Shown piece after piece: positions 48,225 to 56,499 of a stretch of DNA of 64,000 bases. How positions within the stretch are numbered: position 1 is the stretch's first letter; each line of letters begins with the position of its first letter. The DNA is from Nocardia huaxiensis. GTDB taxonomy: Bacteria; Actinomycetota; Actinomycetes; Mycobacteriales; Mycobacteriaceae. The translations under genes and the position numbers were made by a program. Under the pieces are notes generated by a model that did not search any database, had not been told where the DNA came from, and worked only from the letters and a program-made list of their open reading frames with translations. The DNA is taken from assembly GCF_013744875.1 (NCBI RefSeq), contig NZ_CP059399.1, forward strand, positions 7,192,001 to 7,256,000, given 5' to 3'.

Positions 48225-48962
48225 TCAGTTTCGGGATGCGTTGTCGCCCAGGTCGAGCGGTAGCTCGTGCCGGGACGTCGCGCGGGCCGGCTCGGGAAGG
48301 GCGGGCACGGTGGTGCCCGTCGCCTCGGGGAGCGCCCAGAGCGCCAGCTTGTCGGCCTCGACCGACAGGGTCTGGCTCATCGCCTGTAGTTGCCCGCGCA
48401 GCAGTTCGGAGTAGGCCCGCAGGTGTTCGAGCCGCTGATCGCCGGCATCGTAGGGAGTCGCGTTGACGCCCACCGATTCCCGCGCCATCTGCAGCAGTTC
48501 CCGATGCTGGGCGCGGGCGACCGCCATGAGGTCGCGGGCGTGCGCCTCGGCCTGCTCGATAATGGAGTCGGCCGCGAGCTGGGCGCGGTTGAGCACGTCC
48601 ACCGACTGCGCGCTGATGCCCTGCGCGTCCTTCTCCAATTCGCCCTGCAGCCTTGCGATCTCCCAGTTGGCGGTGGCCAGCTGCTGCTGCAGTTCGGCCA
48701 TGTCGCCGGCGGAGATCATCGTGTGCATCTGCATCTGCAGGGCCTCGGACTTGGCCAGCAGCTGCATGTTCTCCCGTTGCAGCCGAGCCAGTTCCGGTGC
48801 GTTGCTGGTGAGGGTGAGCTGCCGGTTCTCCCGGGTCAGCTTGGTCATGGCGGCGCGGACCTGTTCGAGGAAGCGGTCCACGTCCTCGGCGTCGTAGCCC
48901 TTGCGGCCGAGCCGTGCGCCCTTGAACCGCACGGATCGCAGGTCTTCGGGTTTCACATCCAT
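48225..48962 (-). CDS. DivIVA-domain coiled-coil protein
   Basis: 245 residues from the ATG at 48962. The N-terminal 40 residues are a DivIVA domain (DLRSVRFKGARLGRKGYDAE, then VDRFLEQVRAAMTKL). A long coiled coil follows (about 45-175) with Gln/Glu/Leu-rich heptads, then a proline-rich end. DivIVA domains bind curved membrane at poles and septa. Its start overlaps the end of the flavohaemoglobin gene by 10 bp, and a globin gene follows, so it appears to be a polar scaffold tied to haem proteins. That link is inference from context. Confidence 0.88.
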   Translation of the reverse strand: MDVKPEDLRSVRFKGARLGRKGYDAEDVDRFLEQVRAAMTKLTRENRQLTLTSNAPELARLQRENMQLLAKSEALQMQMHTMISAGDMAELQQQLATANWEIARLQGELEKDAQGISAQSVDVLNRAQLAADSIIEQAEAHARDLMAVARAQHRELLQMARESVGVNATPYDAGDQRLEHLRAYSELLRGQLQAMSQTLSVEADKLALWALPEATGTTVPALPEPARATSRHELPLDLGDNASRN

Positions 48963-50128
48963 TGGGCCACCTTGTCCCCACTGCGCTGCTCGGCGGTCCC
49001 CGCTGGGTGGTGCGACTGGCCGAATGTCTCGAATCTGATGGCGTGCCTGGGCAATCCGGCATTGGACAGCGCGGACACGCCGGCGGACACCATGGCCGGG
49101 GAGCCGCACACCAGGGCGGTGCAGCCGGCCAGGTCCCGACCGCGGGCGGCGACCGCGCCCACCGCGCCGTGCACGCCCTGGAAGCTCGGATCCTCCGACA
49201 CGACGGGCGTGTAGCTGAACCACGGGCGTTCGGTCAGCGCCGAAAGCGCTTCGTGGTCATAGAGATTCCATGCGGTGCGGACACCGTGGAAGAGCTGGAC
49301 GCGCGGCGCGTGCCCGGTGTCGCGATAGTTCTGGTCGATGCGATCGACGACCGCGCGCAGCGGCGCGAGCCCGGATCCGCCCGCGACCAGCAGCAGGTTC
49401 TCGACCGCGTCCGGCGGGATATTGAACGCCGTGCCGACCGGGGAGCCGAGGCGGATCTGATCGCCGGGCCGCACCTGGCGGGCGAAGGTCGCGCTGACCT
49501 CGCCGCCGTCCACGACCTGCACGTGCAGTTCGAAGGTGCCGTCGGGCCGGGGCGCATTGGCGGGCGAGTAGTACCGCCACAGCCGCGGCCGCTGCGGGAT
49601 CTCCACCGCCAGCGACTGCCCGGCTTGGTACTCGTAGGACTGCTGCGGCCGGACGGTGTGCACGGTGACGTCGACGCTGCGGCGTTCGGTGGCGACGATC
49701 TCCGCGTCCCACCAGGCCGGGGTGTGTTCGGCCGCGCTCGCGGCGGCGGTCATGATGTCGGCGACCGCGAAGTACGCGGCGGTCCAGGTCTGCGCGAGCT
49801 CGTCGGTCCAGCGCGGGCCGAGAAAGTGCGCGAGGGTGGCCAGCAGGGAGCCGCCGGCGGCCGGGTAGTGGTCGGCGATGACGCCGAAGCGGCGATGATC
49901 GCGGCCGAGCTGGGCGACGAACTCCGGATCGTCGGCCAGCGTGGTCACATTGCTGACGATGCGGCCGAGCGCGGAGAAGAACTTGGCGCGTTGCGCGGTC
50001 ATCCGGATGGGGAACATGTCCCGCACTTCCGGGTGCGCGAGGAACAGGTGCGCGTAGAAGTACTGCGTGGCCTCGTCACCGGCCCGTTCCACGTAGCGCC
50101 AGCTGCTCTGCAGCGCGTCGATGTTCAC
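48953..50128 (-). CDS. Flavohaemoglobin (globin-FAD-NAD reductase)
   Basis: 391 residues from a GTG at 50128 with GGAG seven bases upstream. Globin domain 1-135: B10 Tyr25 (QYFYAHLF), F8 His78 (LGRDHRRFG). FAD domain: RYYSPAN motif. NAD domain: LLLVAGGSGLAPL and CGSPAMV, ending in FETFG. Flavohaemoglobins convert NO to nitrate with O2 and NAD(P)H. The FAD motif WRYYS differs slightly from the classical RxYS. It is the first gene of the operon with the DivIVA-like and globin genes, behind a probable promoter at 50179-50206. Confidence 0.93.
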   Translation of the reverse strand: MNIDALQSSWRYVERAGDEATQYFYAHLFLAHPEVRDMFPIRMTAQRAKFFSALGRIVSNVTTLADDPEFVAQLGRDHRRFGVIADHYPAAGGSLLATLAHFLGPRWTDELAQTWTAAYFAVADIMTAAASAAEHTPAWWDAEIVATERRSVDVTVHTVRPQQSYEYQAGQSLAVEIPQRPRLWRYYSPANAPRPDGTFELHVQVVDGGEVSATFARQVRPGDQIRLGSPVGTAFNIPPDAVENLLLVAGGSGLAPLRAVVDRIDQNYRDTGHAPRVQLFHGVRTAWNLYDHEALSALTERPWFSYTPVVSEDPSFQGVHGAVGAVAARGRDLAGCTALVCGSPAMVSAGVSALSNAGLPRHAIRFETFGQSHHPAGTAEQRSGDKVAQWM

Positions 50129-50178
50129 ATCACAACTCCACATCCTCCGGACTTGGACAACCGTCCGAGCAGTGGCCA

Positions 50179-50206
50179 ACCTAGATCATGTTGTGAGGTC
50201 TGTCTA
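50179..50206 (-). promoter_or_regulatory. Probable promoter of the flavohaemoglobin operon
   Basis: On the minus strand TAGACA (50206-50201) is followed after 16 bases by TAGGTT (50184-50179), a TANNNT-type -10. Transcription would start near 50172, giving a leader of about 44 bases. Confidence 0.4.
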
Positions 50207-50325
50207 AACGAAGAAGCACACCGCGAATGGGGCTAACTTTCAGTTATCTGACGCGATTGAGAGCCAGGCCACATTTGTGCATGGAGTCGGCAAAATCCGC
50301 CCTTGACGGGCGTATTTGCACAACG

Positions 50326-50366
50326 AAAAAGCCGCCCTCGGAGCTACGGAGTCCGAAGGCGGCTTT
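50326..50366 (-). terminator. Strong intrinsic terminator of the 45-residue peptide gene
   Basis: On the minus strand AAAGCCGCC-T-TCGGA pairs with TCCGA-G-GGCGGCTTTTT, ending in five T. It lies 28 bp past the stop of the small gene. Confidence 0.88.
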
Positions 50367-50394
50367 CGAGTCGATTACCTCGACGTCAGTCAGC

Positions 50395-50532
50395 TCACTT
50401 GCCGAAGGAGCCGGTCGACAGGGTGTCGAGCAGACCGGTCAGCGCGGCCGAGCCGGTGTTGACGACGCCGTCGAAAGCGGCGGAACCGGTGGCGAGGGCG
50501 ACATTGATGGCGTCGATGATGACGTTGATCAT
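50395..50532 (-). CDS. 45-residue amphipathic helical peptide
   Basis: ATG at 50532, stop at 50397-50395; 45 residues beginning MINVIIDAINVALATGSAA and ending TGLLDTLSTGSFGK. AAGAGG lies 10 bases upstream. The peptide has no signal peptide, is almost entirely helix-compatible, and places hydrophobic I/V/L/A opposite small polar S/T/G/D/N residues. Length and composition resemble the corynebacterial cell-wall channel peptides PorA/PorH, which are also short, leaderless and amphipathic, but there is no clear sequence match. A textbook terminator follows, so it is likely a real, well-expressed transcript. Too short for most gene finders. Confidence 0.65.
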   Translation of the reverse strand: MINVIIDAINVALATGSAAFDGVVNTGSAALTGLLDTLSTGSFGK

Positions 50533-50790
50533 GGGGTTTTAACCTCTTCTTCGAATTCCCAATTGAACTTTCAGACGCCGAGCATATCGGGGCGCATTTC
50601 GAGCTCGTTACGAGGGATTACACGATTGTGAGGTGGGCAACATTGTGTAACACGCCGTGATCCGGTTCCTATGGGTGGCGAATTCCCGCCTATAACGTGC
50701 AGATCTCGCCCCTATTTTCAGGGGCACGGCCATAGCGGCAAGTCGCTGTCATCGCAGGTGAGCGGCTATTCCCCTAAAGCACAGTGGAAT

Positions 50791-50997
50791 TCAGCCGATT
50801 ACGCGGACGGAAACCGCTTCGGGACCCGGCTTCGTCCGGCGCACTTCGAATTCCACGCGCTGCCCCTCGGCGAGCGTGCGGAATCCATCGCAGTCGACAG
50901 CGGTGTACTCCACGAACACATCCGGTCCCCCGCCATCGGGCCGGATGAAGCCGAAGCCTTTCTCGGTGTCGAACCACTTCACAATGCCGTGAACCAT
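50791..50997 (-). CDS. cspA: Cold shock protein
   Basis: 68 residues from the ATG at 50997. RNA-binding CSD motifs are [17 protein letters not shown] (RNP1 KGFGFI) and [10 protein letters not shown] (RNP2 region; the usual FVH is FVE here). It acts as an RNA chaperone. RNP2 lacks the common His, a small deviation. The gene stands alone between the small peptide and the GHKL gene. Confidence 0.93.
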   Translation of the reverse strand: MVHGIVKWFDTEKGFGFIRPDGGGPDVFVEYTAVDCDGFRTLAEGQRVEFEVRRTKPGPEAVSVRVIG

Positions 50998-51079
50998 TAC
51001 CTGTGCCTTCTCGAATGCGCGGATGCGGCTGCGCCCCCGCGCGCCGCGGACCCATGGTGGCACAGGCGCTGCGGTGTGG

Positions 51080-53119
51080 TCACCCGGCCTGGGCGGCGCT
51101 CGGCGGCTCGTCTTCCGCGCCGCGCATGGCGTAGACGCGTTCGAGGAAGTCGCGGTGTGCGCGCAGGGTGGCGTCGAGCAGTTCCCGCCAGGTGCGGCGG
51201 TCCACGCGGCCGTCACTGCTCAGCGAGGACAGCGAGGCCGGCCCCAGCCGGTCGATGTGGTCGACGATGAATGTGAGCCGCCGGCGCGGGAATTGGGCGC
51301 CGATGCGCGGGTTCTCCTCCAGGAAGCGGTCGAGCTCGTAGAGGTAGTTGACGGCGCGGTTGTACTCCTCGTCGGTGAGGTGATAGTCCATGCGCTTGAT
51401 CTCGACGATCCACAGTTCCCCGGAGTCGTGCAGCAGCACGAAGTCGGGTTCGCGCTTGGGGCTTCCGATGGCGGAGGTCTGAATGGGTGTGCCGAATCGC
51501 TGTGCGTACCAACGCTCGAAGCTGGCGCGGACGCGTTTGAGGGACTCGTTCATGCCCAGCGGCGTCCACTCCGGGGCGAGCAGCCAGGGCGCGCTTTCGA
51601 TGAGCTCCTGGAAGGGGCGTTCCAGGGAGCGCCGGTCGTCGATGAGGGCGCGCAGGCGGTCCACGACGGCGACGCGTTCGCTGGCGATCTGTCCGAGGGA
51701 GTAGATCTCGGCGATGCGGGCGCGCTCGAACAGGCCCACCACCACATCGAGCTGCGGATCGGCGTCCTCAGCGATCTCCTTGAGGGTCTCCAGCAGGCTG
51801 CGCTGCGGGCCGAGCGAAAGCGCCAGCCGCAGCATGTTTTCCACGTGTGCCGGGTCGTCCATGGCGGCTCGGTCCTTGTTGGCCACCAGGATTCGCGCCG
51901 CATCGAGCACGGAGTCGCGGAACATCCTGTCCCCCGGTGCGATCGATTCGAGGGTCTCGTGGATGCGGGAGCGTTCCACGAACTCCTCCCAGACGCGGCG
52001 GCGAATGGACTTCTCGCCGAGCCTGCCGATTTCACGAATCAGCGCCTGCCCCCACTGGGCGAGGGCCTCGCCGCGCGGCGAGTTCCAGATGATGTCCTGC
52101 CGATCGGAGCGGACCAGATCCTCCTCGTCGTCGAGCCAGTCCACATGGATGGCTCCGACCAGATAGGAACGCAGCTTGAACTCTCCGGTGAATCCGGAGG
52201 AGATGCCGAAATCCCGGGTCTGCGCGATGATTTTGCCGCGCGCGTAGATCCGCACCCCCGCCATCGCTTCGTCACGGTACGGCTGCTTGGAGTAGGCGAT
52301 CCACCCGCTCAGCGGCAGGTACTGCCGTCCGAAGCGGACCGGCACGCGGGACACGTCGATCCGGGTCTCCTCCATGACATCGATCGGCAGGTCGCTCAGC
52401 GTGAAGGCGTCGTTGCCGATCGAATTGCGCACCTCCACCCGCCAATCCGAGCGTTCGATGCCGAATCTGGCCGCCAGCTGCCGATTCAACTCGTGCCCGG
52501 TGTTGACCCGCTTGCGGAAGAAGTTCCGCATGATGACGGTGGTGCCGCGCCGGGCGGTGAAGGTCCCGTCCAGCGCACCGGTTCTCGGGTAGTAGTCGCG
52601 TTCGGTGTCGGAGAGCATATCGTCGAGATCCAGCACCAGATGCGCGACCGGCCACCCCAGCGGGGTGCGATCCTCGGGTCCGCTGCCCGCGCTGATCACC
52701 TCGATGGTGCGGCAGATGCCGAAGGCGGCCAGTTTCCCGATTCCCTTGCGCCCCATGACCGGTCGCCGTCGCTCGCGCGACAGATCCGACCCGGTGCGCA
52801 CCCGCCGATCCGATCCGACCATCAGATAGTGCCGGTTGATCTCCTCGGCCGTCATGCCGTGACCATTGTCGGAGACGACGATCTCGTGTGGCGTCTCGTC
52901 GGCGGACCGCACCGTCCCCGCGAGCGTGACATTCCACGGCAGCGACACCTGCACCTCGGTGGCGTCGGCATCGTAGGAGTTGGCAATGAGTTCGGCCAGC
53001 ACCGCCGAAACCCGGTCGTAGAGCCGGATACCCAGCTTATCGATGGCAAGCCGGCTGATCCGCATCGTGTACTTGTGGTCTTCGCATTCCTGCGCGGCCG
53101 CATGCACGCCTTTGTACAT
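51080..53119 (-). CDS. GHKL ATPase fused to a probable PD-(D/E)XK nuclease domain
   Basis: 679 residues. N-terminal Bergerat-fold ATPase: N box [11 protein letters not shown] (E43, N47, D50), G1 box DNGHGM (84-89) and G2 box [11 protein letters not shown] (123-133), as in MORC/MutL/Hsp90 proteins. The middle (about 270-500) is a mixed transducer and helical region. The C-terminus (about 510-680) has [12 protein letters not shown], then EPDFVLLH and LWIVEIKR, giving D559 and E573-x-K575, a PD-(D/E)XK/DUF4263 (Shedu-like) nuclease pattern. ATP-gated DNA cleavage in defence is the inference. It is a solitary gene, divergent from the DHFR-like gene. An internal start at Met19 is possible. Not recognised as a named system. 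Confidence 0.8.
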   Translation of the reverse strand: MYKGVHAAAQECEDHKYTMRISRLAIDKLGIRLYDRVSAVLAELIANSYDADATEVQVSLPWNVTLAGTVRSADETPHEIVVSDNGHGMTAEEINRHYLMVGSDRRVRTGSDLSRERRRPVMGRKGIGKLAAFGICRTIEVISAGSGPEDRTPLGWPVAHLVLDLDDMLSDTERDYYPRTGALDGTFTARRGTTVIMRNFFRKRVNTGHELNRQLAARFGIERSDWRVEVRNSIGNDAFTLSDLPIDVMEETRIDVSRVPVRFGRQYLPLSGWIAYSKQPYRDEAMAGVRIYARGKIIAQTRDFGISSGFTGEFKLRSYLVGAIHVDWLDDEEDLVRSDRQDIIWNSPRGEALAQWGQALIREIGRLGEKSIRRRVWEEFVERSRIHETLESIAPGDRMFRDSVLDAARILVANKDRAAMDDPAHVENMLRLALSLGPQRSLLETLKEIAEDADPQLDVVVGLFERARIAEIYSLGQIASERVAVVDRLRALIDDRRSLERPFQELIESAPWLLAPEWTPLGMNESLKRVRASFERWYAQRFGTPIQTSAIGSPKREPDFVLLHDSGELWIVEIKRMDYHLTDEEYNRAVNYLYELDRFLEENPRIGAQFPRRRLTFIVDHIDRLGPASLSSLSSDGRVDRRTWRELLDATLRAHRDFLERVYAMRGAEDEPPSAAQAG

Positions 53120-53308
53120 GGTGGGCCCCCAATCGTCCGCCCGGCAGCCTTCGTTCGGCTACCCCTTGCTTCGATGCAACGCCGCTCAGCTAACAGGACG
53201 CTGACTATTTGCCCACCGGTTCATCACAATTCCACCGATGAATATCGGACGGGTCCGCCGTCATGTTTGCGAGACTGCGATACAGCGACGAGCCGGAAGG
53301 TCCACCCC

Positions 53309-53959
53309 ATGCCGAAATTGCGCGCCCACAACCTGTCCATCTCCCTGGACGGTTACCTCGCCGGACCCAATCAGGGACCGGAGCATCCGCTCGGAATCGG
53401 CGCAATGCCATTGCACGAGTGGATCTTCGAGACCGACTTCGGGCGCGACATGATGGGCGAGCCGGTGACCGGCGCGGGCGGCCTCGACCAGCGGTATGCC
53501 GCCGCCGGTGAGGTGAACATCGGCGCAACCATCATGGGGCGCAATATGTTCGGGCCGATCCGCGGCGAGTGGCCGGACTACTCGTGGACCGGCTGGTGGG
53601 GTCCGAATCCGCCGTACCACCACGAGGTTTTCGTCCTGACGCACTATCCGCGGCCGTCGCTCGACATGGAGGGCGGCACCGTTTTCCATTTCGTGGACGA
53701 CACTCCGGAGACGGTATTGAAGAGCGCGTTCGAAGCGGCGGGCGGAAAGGATGTGCGCCTCGGCGGCGGCGCGGCCACCGTGCGGCAGTTCCTGCGCGCG
53801 GGATTGGTGGATGAACTGCATCTGGCGCAGGTGCCGATCCTGCTGGGCGCGGGCGAGCGGCTGTTCGAGAATCTCGGCGCATTGCCCGGCCTCGAGTGTA
53901 CTCGGATGGAATCCTCCGACCGGGTCACGCACCTGACGTTCACTCGCGTCACGGCCTGA
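53309..53959 (+). CDS. Dihydrofolate reductase-like (RibD C-terminal) protein
   Basis: 216 residues from the ATG at 53309 with GGAAGG eight bases upstream. The pattern NLSISLDGYLAGPNQGPEHP, GATIMGRNMFGP, EVFVLTHYPRPSL, GGKDVRLGGGAATVRQFL and DELHLAQVPILLGAGERLF is that of YyaP/RibD-C reductases. They bind NADPH; the substrate is usually unknown and is not necessarily folate. Confidence 0.9.
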   Translation: MPKLRAHNLSISLDGYLAGPNQGPEHPLGIGAMPLHEWIFETDFGRDMMGEPVTGAGGLDQRYAAAGEVNIGATIMGRNMFGPIRGEWPDYSWTGWWGPNPPYHHEVFVLTHYPRPSLDMEGGTVFHFVDDTPETVLKSAFEAAGGKDVRLGGGAATVRQFLRAGLVDELHLAQVPILLGAGERLFENLGALPGLECTRMESSDRVTHLTFTRVTA

Positions 53960-54113
53960 CCGCCGGGCGTTCTCGGACTGCCGTGGCGGTACCCGCGCAG
54001 CGCCGGGCCGTGCGGGCATTGTGCGCCGGCCCGATGACAGGCTCCCGGTGCGCGGGCAGAATGCGGAACTGCGGGCAAGGGTGCCCGCCTCGCGAAGGTA
54101 AGGGGACCACACC

Positions 54114-55184
54114 GTGGTGAACAGCCGGATTTCCTGGAGTGGTGTGCGCGACCGGTTCGCCACGCGGCCCCTCCCGGCGCCCACGCTCGACGACACCATC
54201 GCCGCCCGGCAGCGCTTCTTCGGTGCGGAGGCGGTGGATCCCCGCTCCGGCGCGGTGCGCGCGGATCGGGTGCTGATCGCCTGGTTCGGTTGTGCGAGTT
54301 TCGCTGTCGCCGTGGGCGGCACGGTAATCCTGCTCGACGCGTGGGTGCCGCGCGGCCTGCACTCCGGCTACGTCCCCACCACGCCCGCCGAGGTCGCCGC
54401 GCTGCGCCCCGCCGCCATCTTCATCGGCCACGGGCATTTCGACCACGCCGGCGACGCCGGGCCGATCGCCCAGGCGAGCGGCGCGGTGCTGTACGGCACC
54501 GCCGAGCACTGTGCCACCGCACGCGAACAGGTCGGCGGCACAGCATCATTCGAGTGTCATGAACTGGGTTCGGCCGCCTCGAAGCCCGGTGACCGCTACG
54601 ACTTCGAGCTCACGCCCGGCCTGTCCGTCACCGCGATCCGGCACATCCATTCCGCGCCCACCGCGAAGGACGCCGGCCCCGATGCCTCCGACCCGGTCAG
54701 GCCAACCCCGTGCCCCTGCGACATCCGTACGCACCCACCGACTCTCACCGATGCCGGTCATCTCGCGCGCCGTCTGCGCGATCCGGAGGGCGGTGTGCTG
54801 CTCTACCAATTCCGCCTCGGTGACTTCGTGCTCACCTGGCACGATTCCTCCGGCCCTTTGATCGACAAGGCGCCGGATGTGCTGAATATCCTTCGCGCCC
54901 TGCCTCGTTCGGATGTGCACATCGGAGCGATCCAGGGCTTCAACCAGTTTCGCAATGGTCTGCGCGACCCGCGTCACTACATCGAGGCGCTACGCCCGAA
55001 GGTGTTCGTGCCCAACCATCACGACAATTGGTTCCCGGTGTTCACCGCGCGCGGCACGGCGCTGCGCACACCGTTGCACGACGAACTGCGGCGCATCCCG
55101 GAGGCGGAGCGCCCCGAAATCCGCATGCTGCTCGACCCTTCCGACTACATCGGCGCGGGCTGCCTCAGTTTCGATCCGGCTTGA
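54114..55184 (+). CDS. MBL-fold metallohydrolase (UlaG-like)
   Basis: 356 residues from a GTG at 54114. The metal-binding signature is FIGHGHFDHAGDAGP, with further ligands in AIRHIHSAP and VPNHHDNWFPV. A long insertion with four Cys/Pro residues (PVRPTPCPCDIRTHPP) sits between strands. It belongs to the UlaG-like group of hydrolases, some acting on lactones or phosphodiesters. Its start is not coupled to another gene. Substrate unknown. Confidence 0.85.
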   Translation: MVNSRISWSGVRDRFATRPLPAPTLDDTIAARQRFFGAEAVDPRSGAVRADRVLIAWFGCASFAVAVGGTVILLDAWVPRGLHSGYVPTTPAEVAALRPAAIFIGHGHFDHAGDAGPIAQASGAVLYGTAEHCATAREQVGGTASFECHELGSAASKPGDRYDFELTPGLSVTAIRHIHSAPTAKDAGPDASDPVRPTPCPCDIRTHPPTLTDAGHLARRLRDPEGGVLLYQFRLGDFVLTWHDSSGPLIDKAPDVLNILRALPRSDVHIGAIQGFNQFRNGLRDPRHYIEALRPKVFVPNHHDNWFPVFTARGTALRTPLHDELRRIPEAERPEIRMLLDPSDYIGAGCLSFDPA

Positions 55185-55661
55185 TCACTGCTCGACAGCG
55201 CCATCACCGGTGTGCGCGATCAGGCCCGGTCCCGGCTCGGGTGCGACATCCCGCGCGGTGAGTTCCTTTCCGCAGTGGTCGCATTCGAGCCGGGTGTGCG
55301 CCTCCCCCGCGCAGTCGCGGTGCGCATACCGCAGCGGCGGCCCATCCGGCGCCATGTAGGCGTCCCCCCAATCCCGGAATGCCATGAGGATCGGATAGAC
55401 GGCAATCCCCTTCTCCGTCAGCCGATATTCCTCGTGCGCCCCCGTCGCGGCCGGTCGTTTGACGAGAATCTCGTGCTCGACCAGTCGATCGAGCCGATCC
55501 TGCAGCCGCCCCTTGGAGATTCCCAGATACGCCTGGAACCCGTTGAACCGCCGCACCCCCGCGAATGCGGCCTTGAGGATCAGCAGCGTCCACCGATCCC
55601 CGAACACCACCAGCGACCGCGTGATCGAACACGGCTCGTCGGCCAATTCCCCGTAGCGCAT
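55185..55661 (-). CDS. HxlR-family transcriptional regulator
   Basis: 158 residues. The HxlR winged helix reads CSITRSLVVFGDRWTLLILK, RRFNGFQAYLGISKGRLQDR and EYRLTEKGIAVYPIL. The first Cys (residue 11) is at the site used as a redox or aldehyde sensor in related proteins. A C-terminal CDHCGKEL pair may bind zinc. It should control the divergent nitroreductase gene through the operator array at 55678-55724. Confidence 0.92.
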   Translation of the reverse strand: MRYGELADEPCSITRSLVVFGDRWTLLILKAAFAGVRRFNGFQAYLGISKGRLQDRLDRLVEHEILVKRPAATGAHEEYRLTEKGIAVYPILMAFRDWGDAYMAPDGPPLRYAHRDCAGEAHTRLECDHCGKELTARDVAPEPGPGLIAHTGDGAVEQ

Positions 55662-55677
55662 CTTCCAATCCTACCGA

Positions 55678-55724
55678 TTCGGTCCTAATATGAGACCGAA
55701 CACGCACGGTCTCAAAACGAGACC
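55678..55724. promoter_or_regulatory. Overlapping palindromic operators for the HxlR regulator
   Basis: Three overlapping inverted repeats use GGTC/GACC half-sites. They are TTCGGTC with GACCGAA (55678-55684, 55694-55700), TGAGACCG with CGGTCTCA (55691-55698, 55707-55714), and GGTCTC with GAGACC (55708-55713, 55719-55724). All fall within the 81-bp divergent spacer. Confidence 0.7.
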
Positions 55725-55742
55725 ACTTCCCGAGGGGGCCTC

Positions 55743-56420
55743 ATGACCAGCCACTACACCGCACTCGAGGCGCTACTGGCCGACCGCTACACCTGCCGAA
55801 CATTCCGCCCCGACGCGGTCCCGCAGGAAACGATCGAATCGATGCTCCGGCTGGCCCAGCGCACCCCGTCCTGGTGCAACACCCAACCCTGGCACCTGAC
55901 GGTCACCGCCGACCCCGCCGCCACCGCCCGCTTCCGCAAAGCCCTGCTGTCCCACATCGAAGGCACGGCCGCCGACCCCGACATCCCCTTCCCCGCCGCC
56001 TACACCGGCATCTACCGCGACCGCCGAAAGGAATGCGGCGCAGCCCTTTACACCGCGGTCGGCGTCCCGAAGGGCGACCACGCCGGCTCCCTCCGCCAAA
56101 TGCTCCGCAACTTCGAACTCTTCGACGCCCCGCACGTGGCCATCCTCACCACCGAGGCCGACCTGGGCACCTACGGCGCGGTCGACTGCGGCCTCTACCT
56201 GCAGTCCTTCCTCCTGTCAGCCCAAAGCCTGGGCGTAGCAACAGCTCCCCAAGCAGCGCTGGCCACCTACTCCCCCTTCCTCCACGACCACTTCGCCATC
56301 CCCGCGAATCGCCAAGTGGTAGCGGGCATCTCCTTCGGCTACCCCGACAGCGCCCACCCCTCCAACAGCTTCCGCACCACCCGCGCCCCACTCGACGAGG
56401 CCATCACCTGGGCAAGCTGA
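55743..56420 (+). CDS. Nitroreductase-family flavoprotein
   Basis: 225 residues. FMN-binding family features are YTCRTFRPDAVPQETIESML at the N-terminus, RTPSWCNTQPWHLTV, and a C-terminal GISFGYPDSAHPSNSFR with the Arg that contacts FMN phosphate. These enzymes reduce nitroaromatics or quinones with NAD(P)H. It is divergent from and probably controlled by the HxlR regulator. Confidence 0.92.
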   Translation: MTSHYTALEALLADRYTCRTFRPDAVPQETIESMLRLAQRTPSWCNTQPWHLTVTADPAATARFRKALLSHIEGTAADPDIPFPAAYTGIYRDRRKECGAALYTAVGVPKGDHAGSLRQMLRNFELFDAPHVAILTTEADLGTYGAVDCGLYLQSFLLSAQSLGVATAPQAALATYSPFLHDHFAIPANRQVVAGISFGYPDSAHPSNSFRTTRAPLDEAITWAS

Positions 56421-56422
56421 AC

Positions 56423-56498
56423 CCGGCCTGGGTGCACACTTTCGACCTCGAATCTGCCAAATGGCAGAACTGTCGTCGATTGTGTGCAGTCAGGCCGG
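56423..56498. terminator. 76-bp nested palindrome between two convergent genes
   Basis: Four stems nest: CCGGCCTG/CAGGCCGG (56423-56430, 56491-56498), TGCACAC/GTGTGCA (56433-56439, 56482-56488), CGAC/GTCG (56443-56446, 56472-56475) and TCTGCCA/TGGCAGA (56453-56459, 56462-56468, loop AA). It fills the whole gap between the nitroreductase and TetR stop codons. Bidirectional termination is the simplest role. Confidence 0.75.
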
Positions 56499-56499
56499 A

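Noticed and set aside
51023..53959. A 978-codon plus-strand frame
   Set aside because: Only the part from 53309 is real (DHFR-like). The rest is antisense to the GHKL gene.
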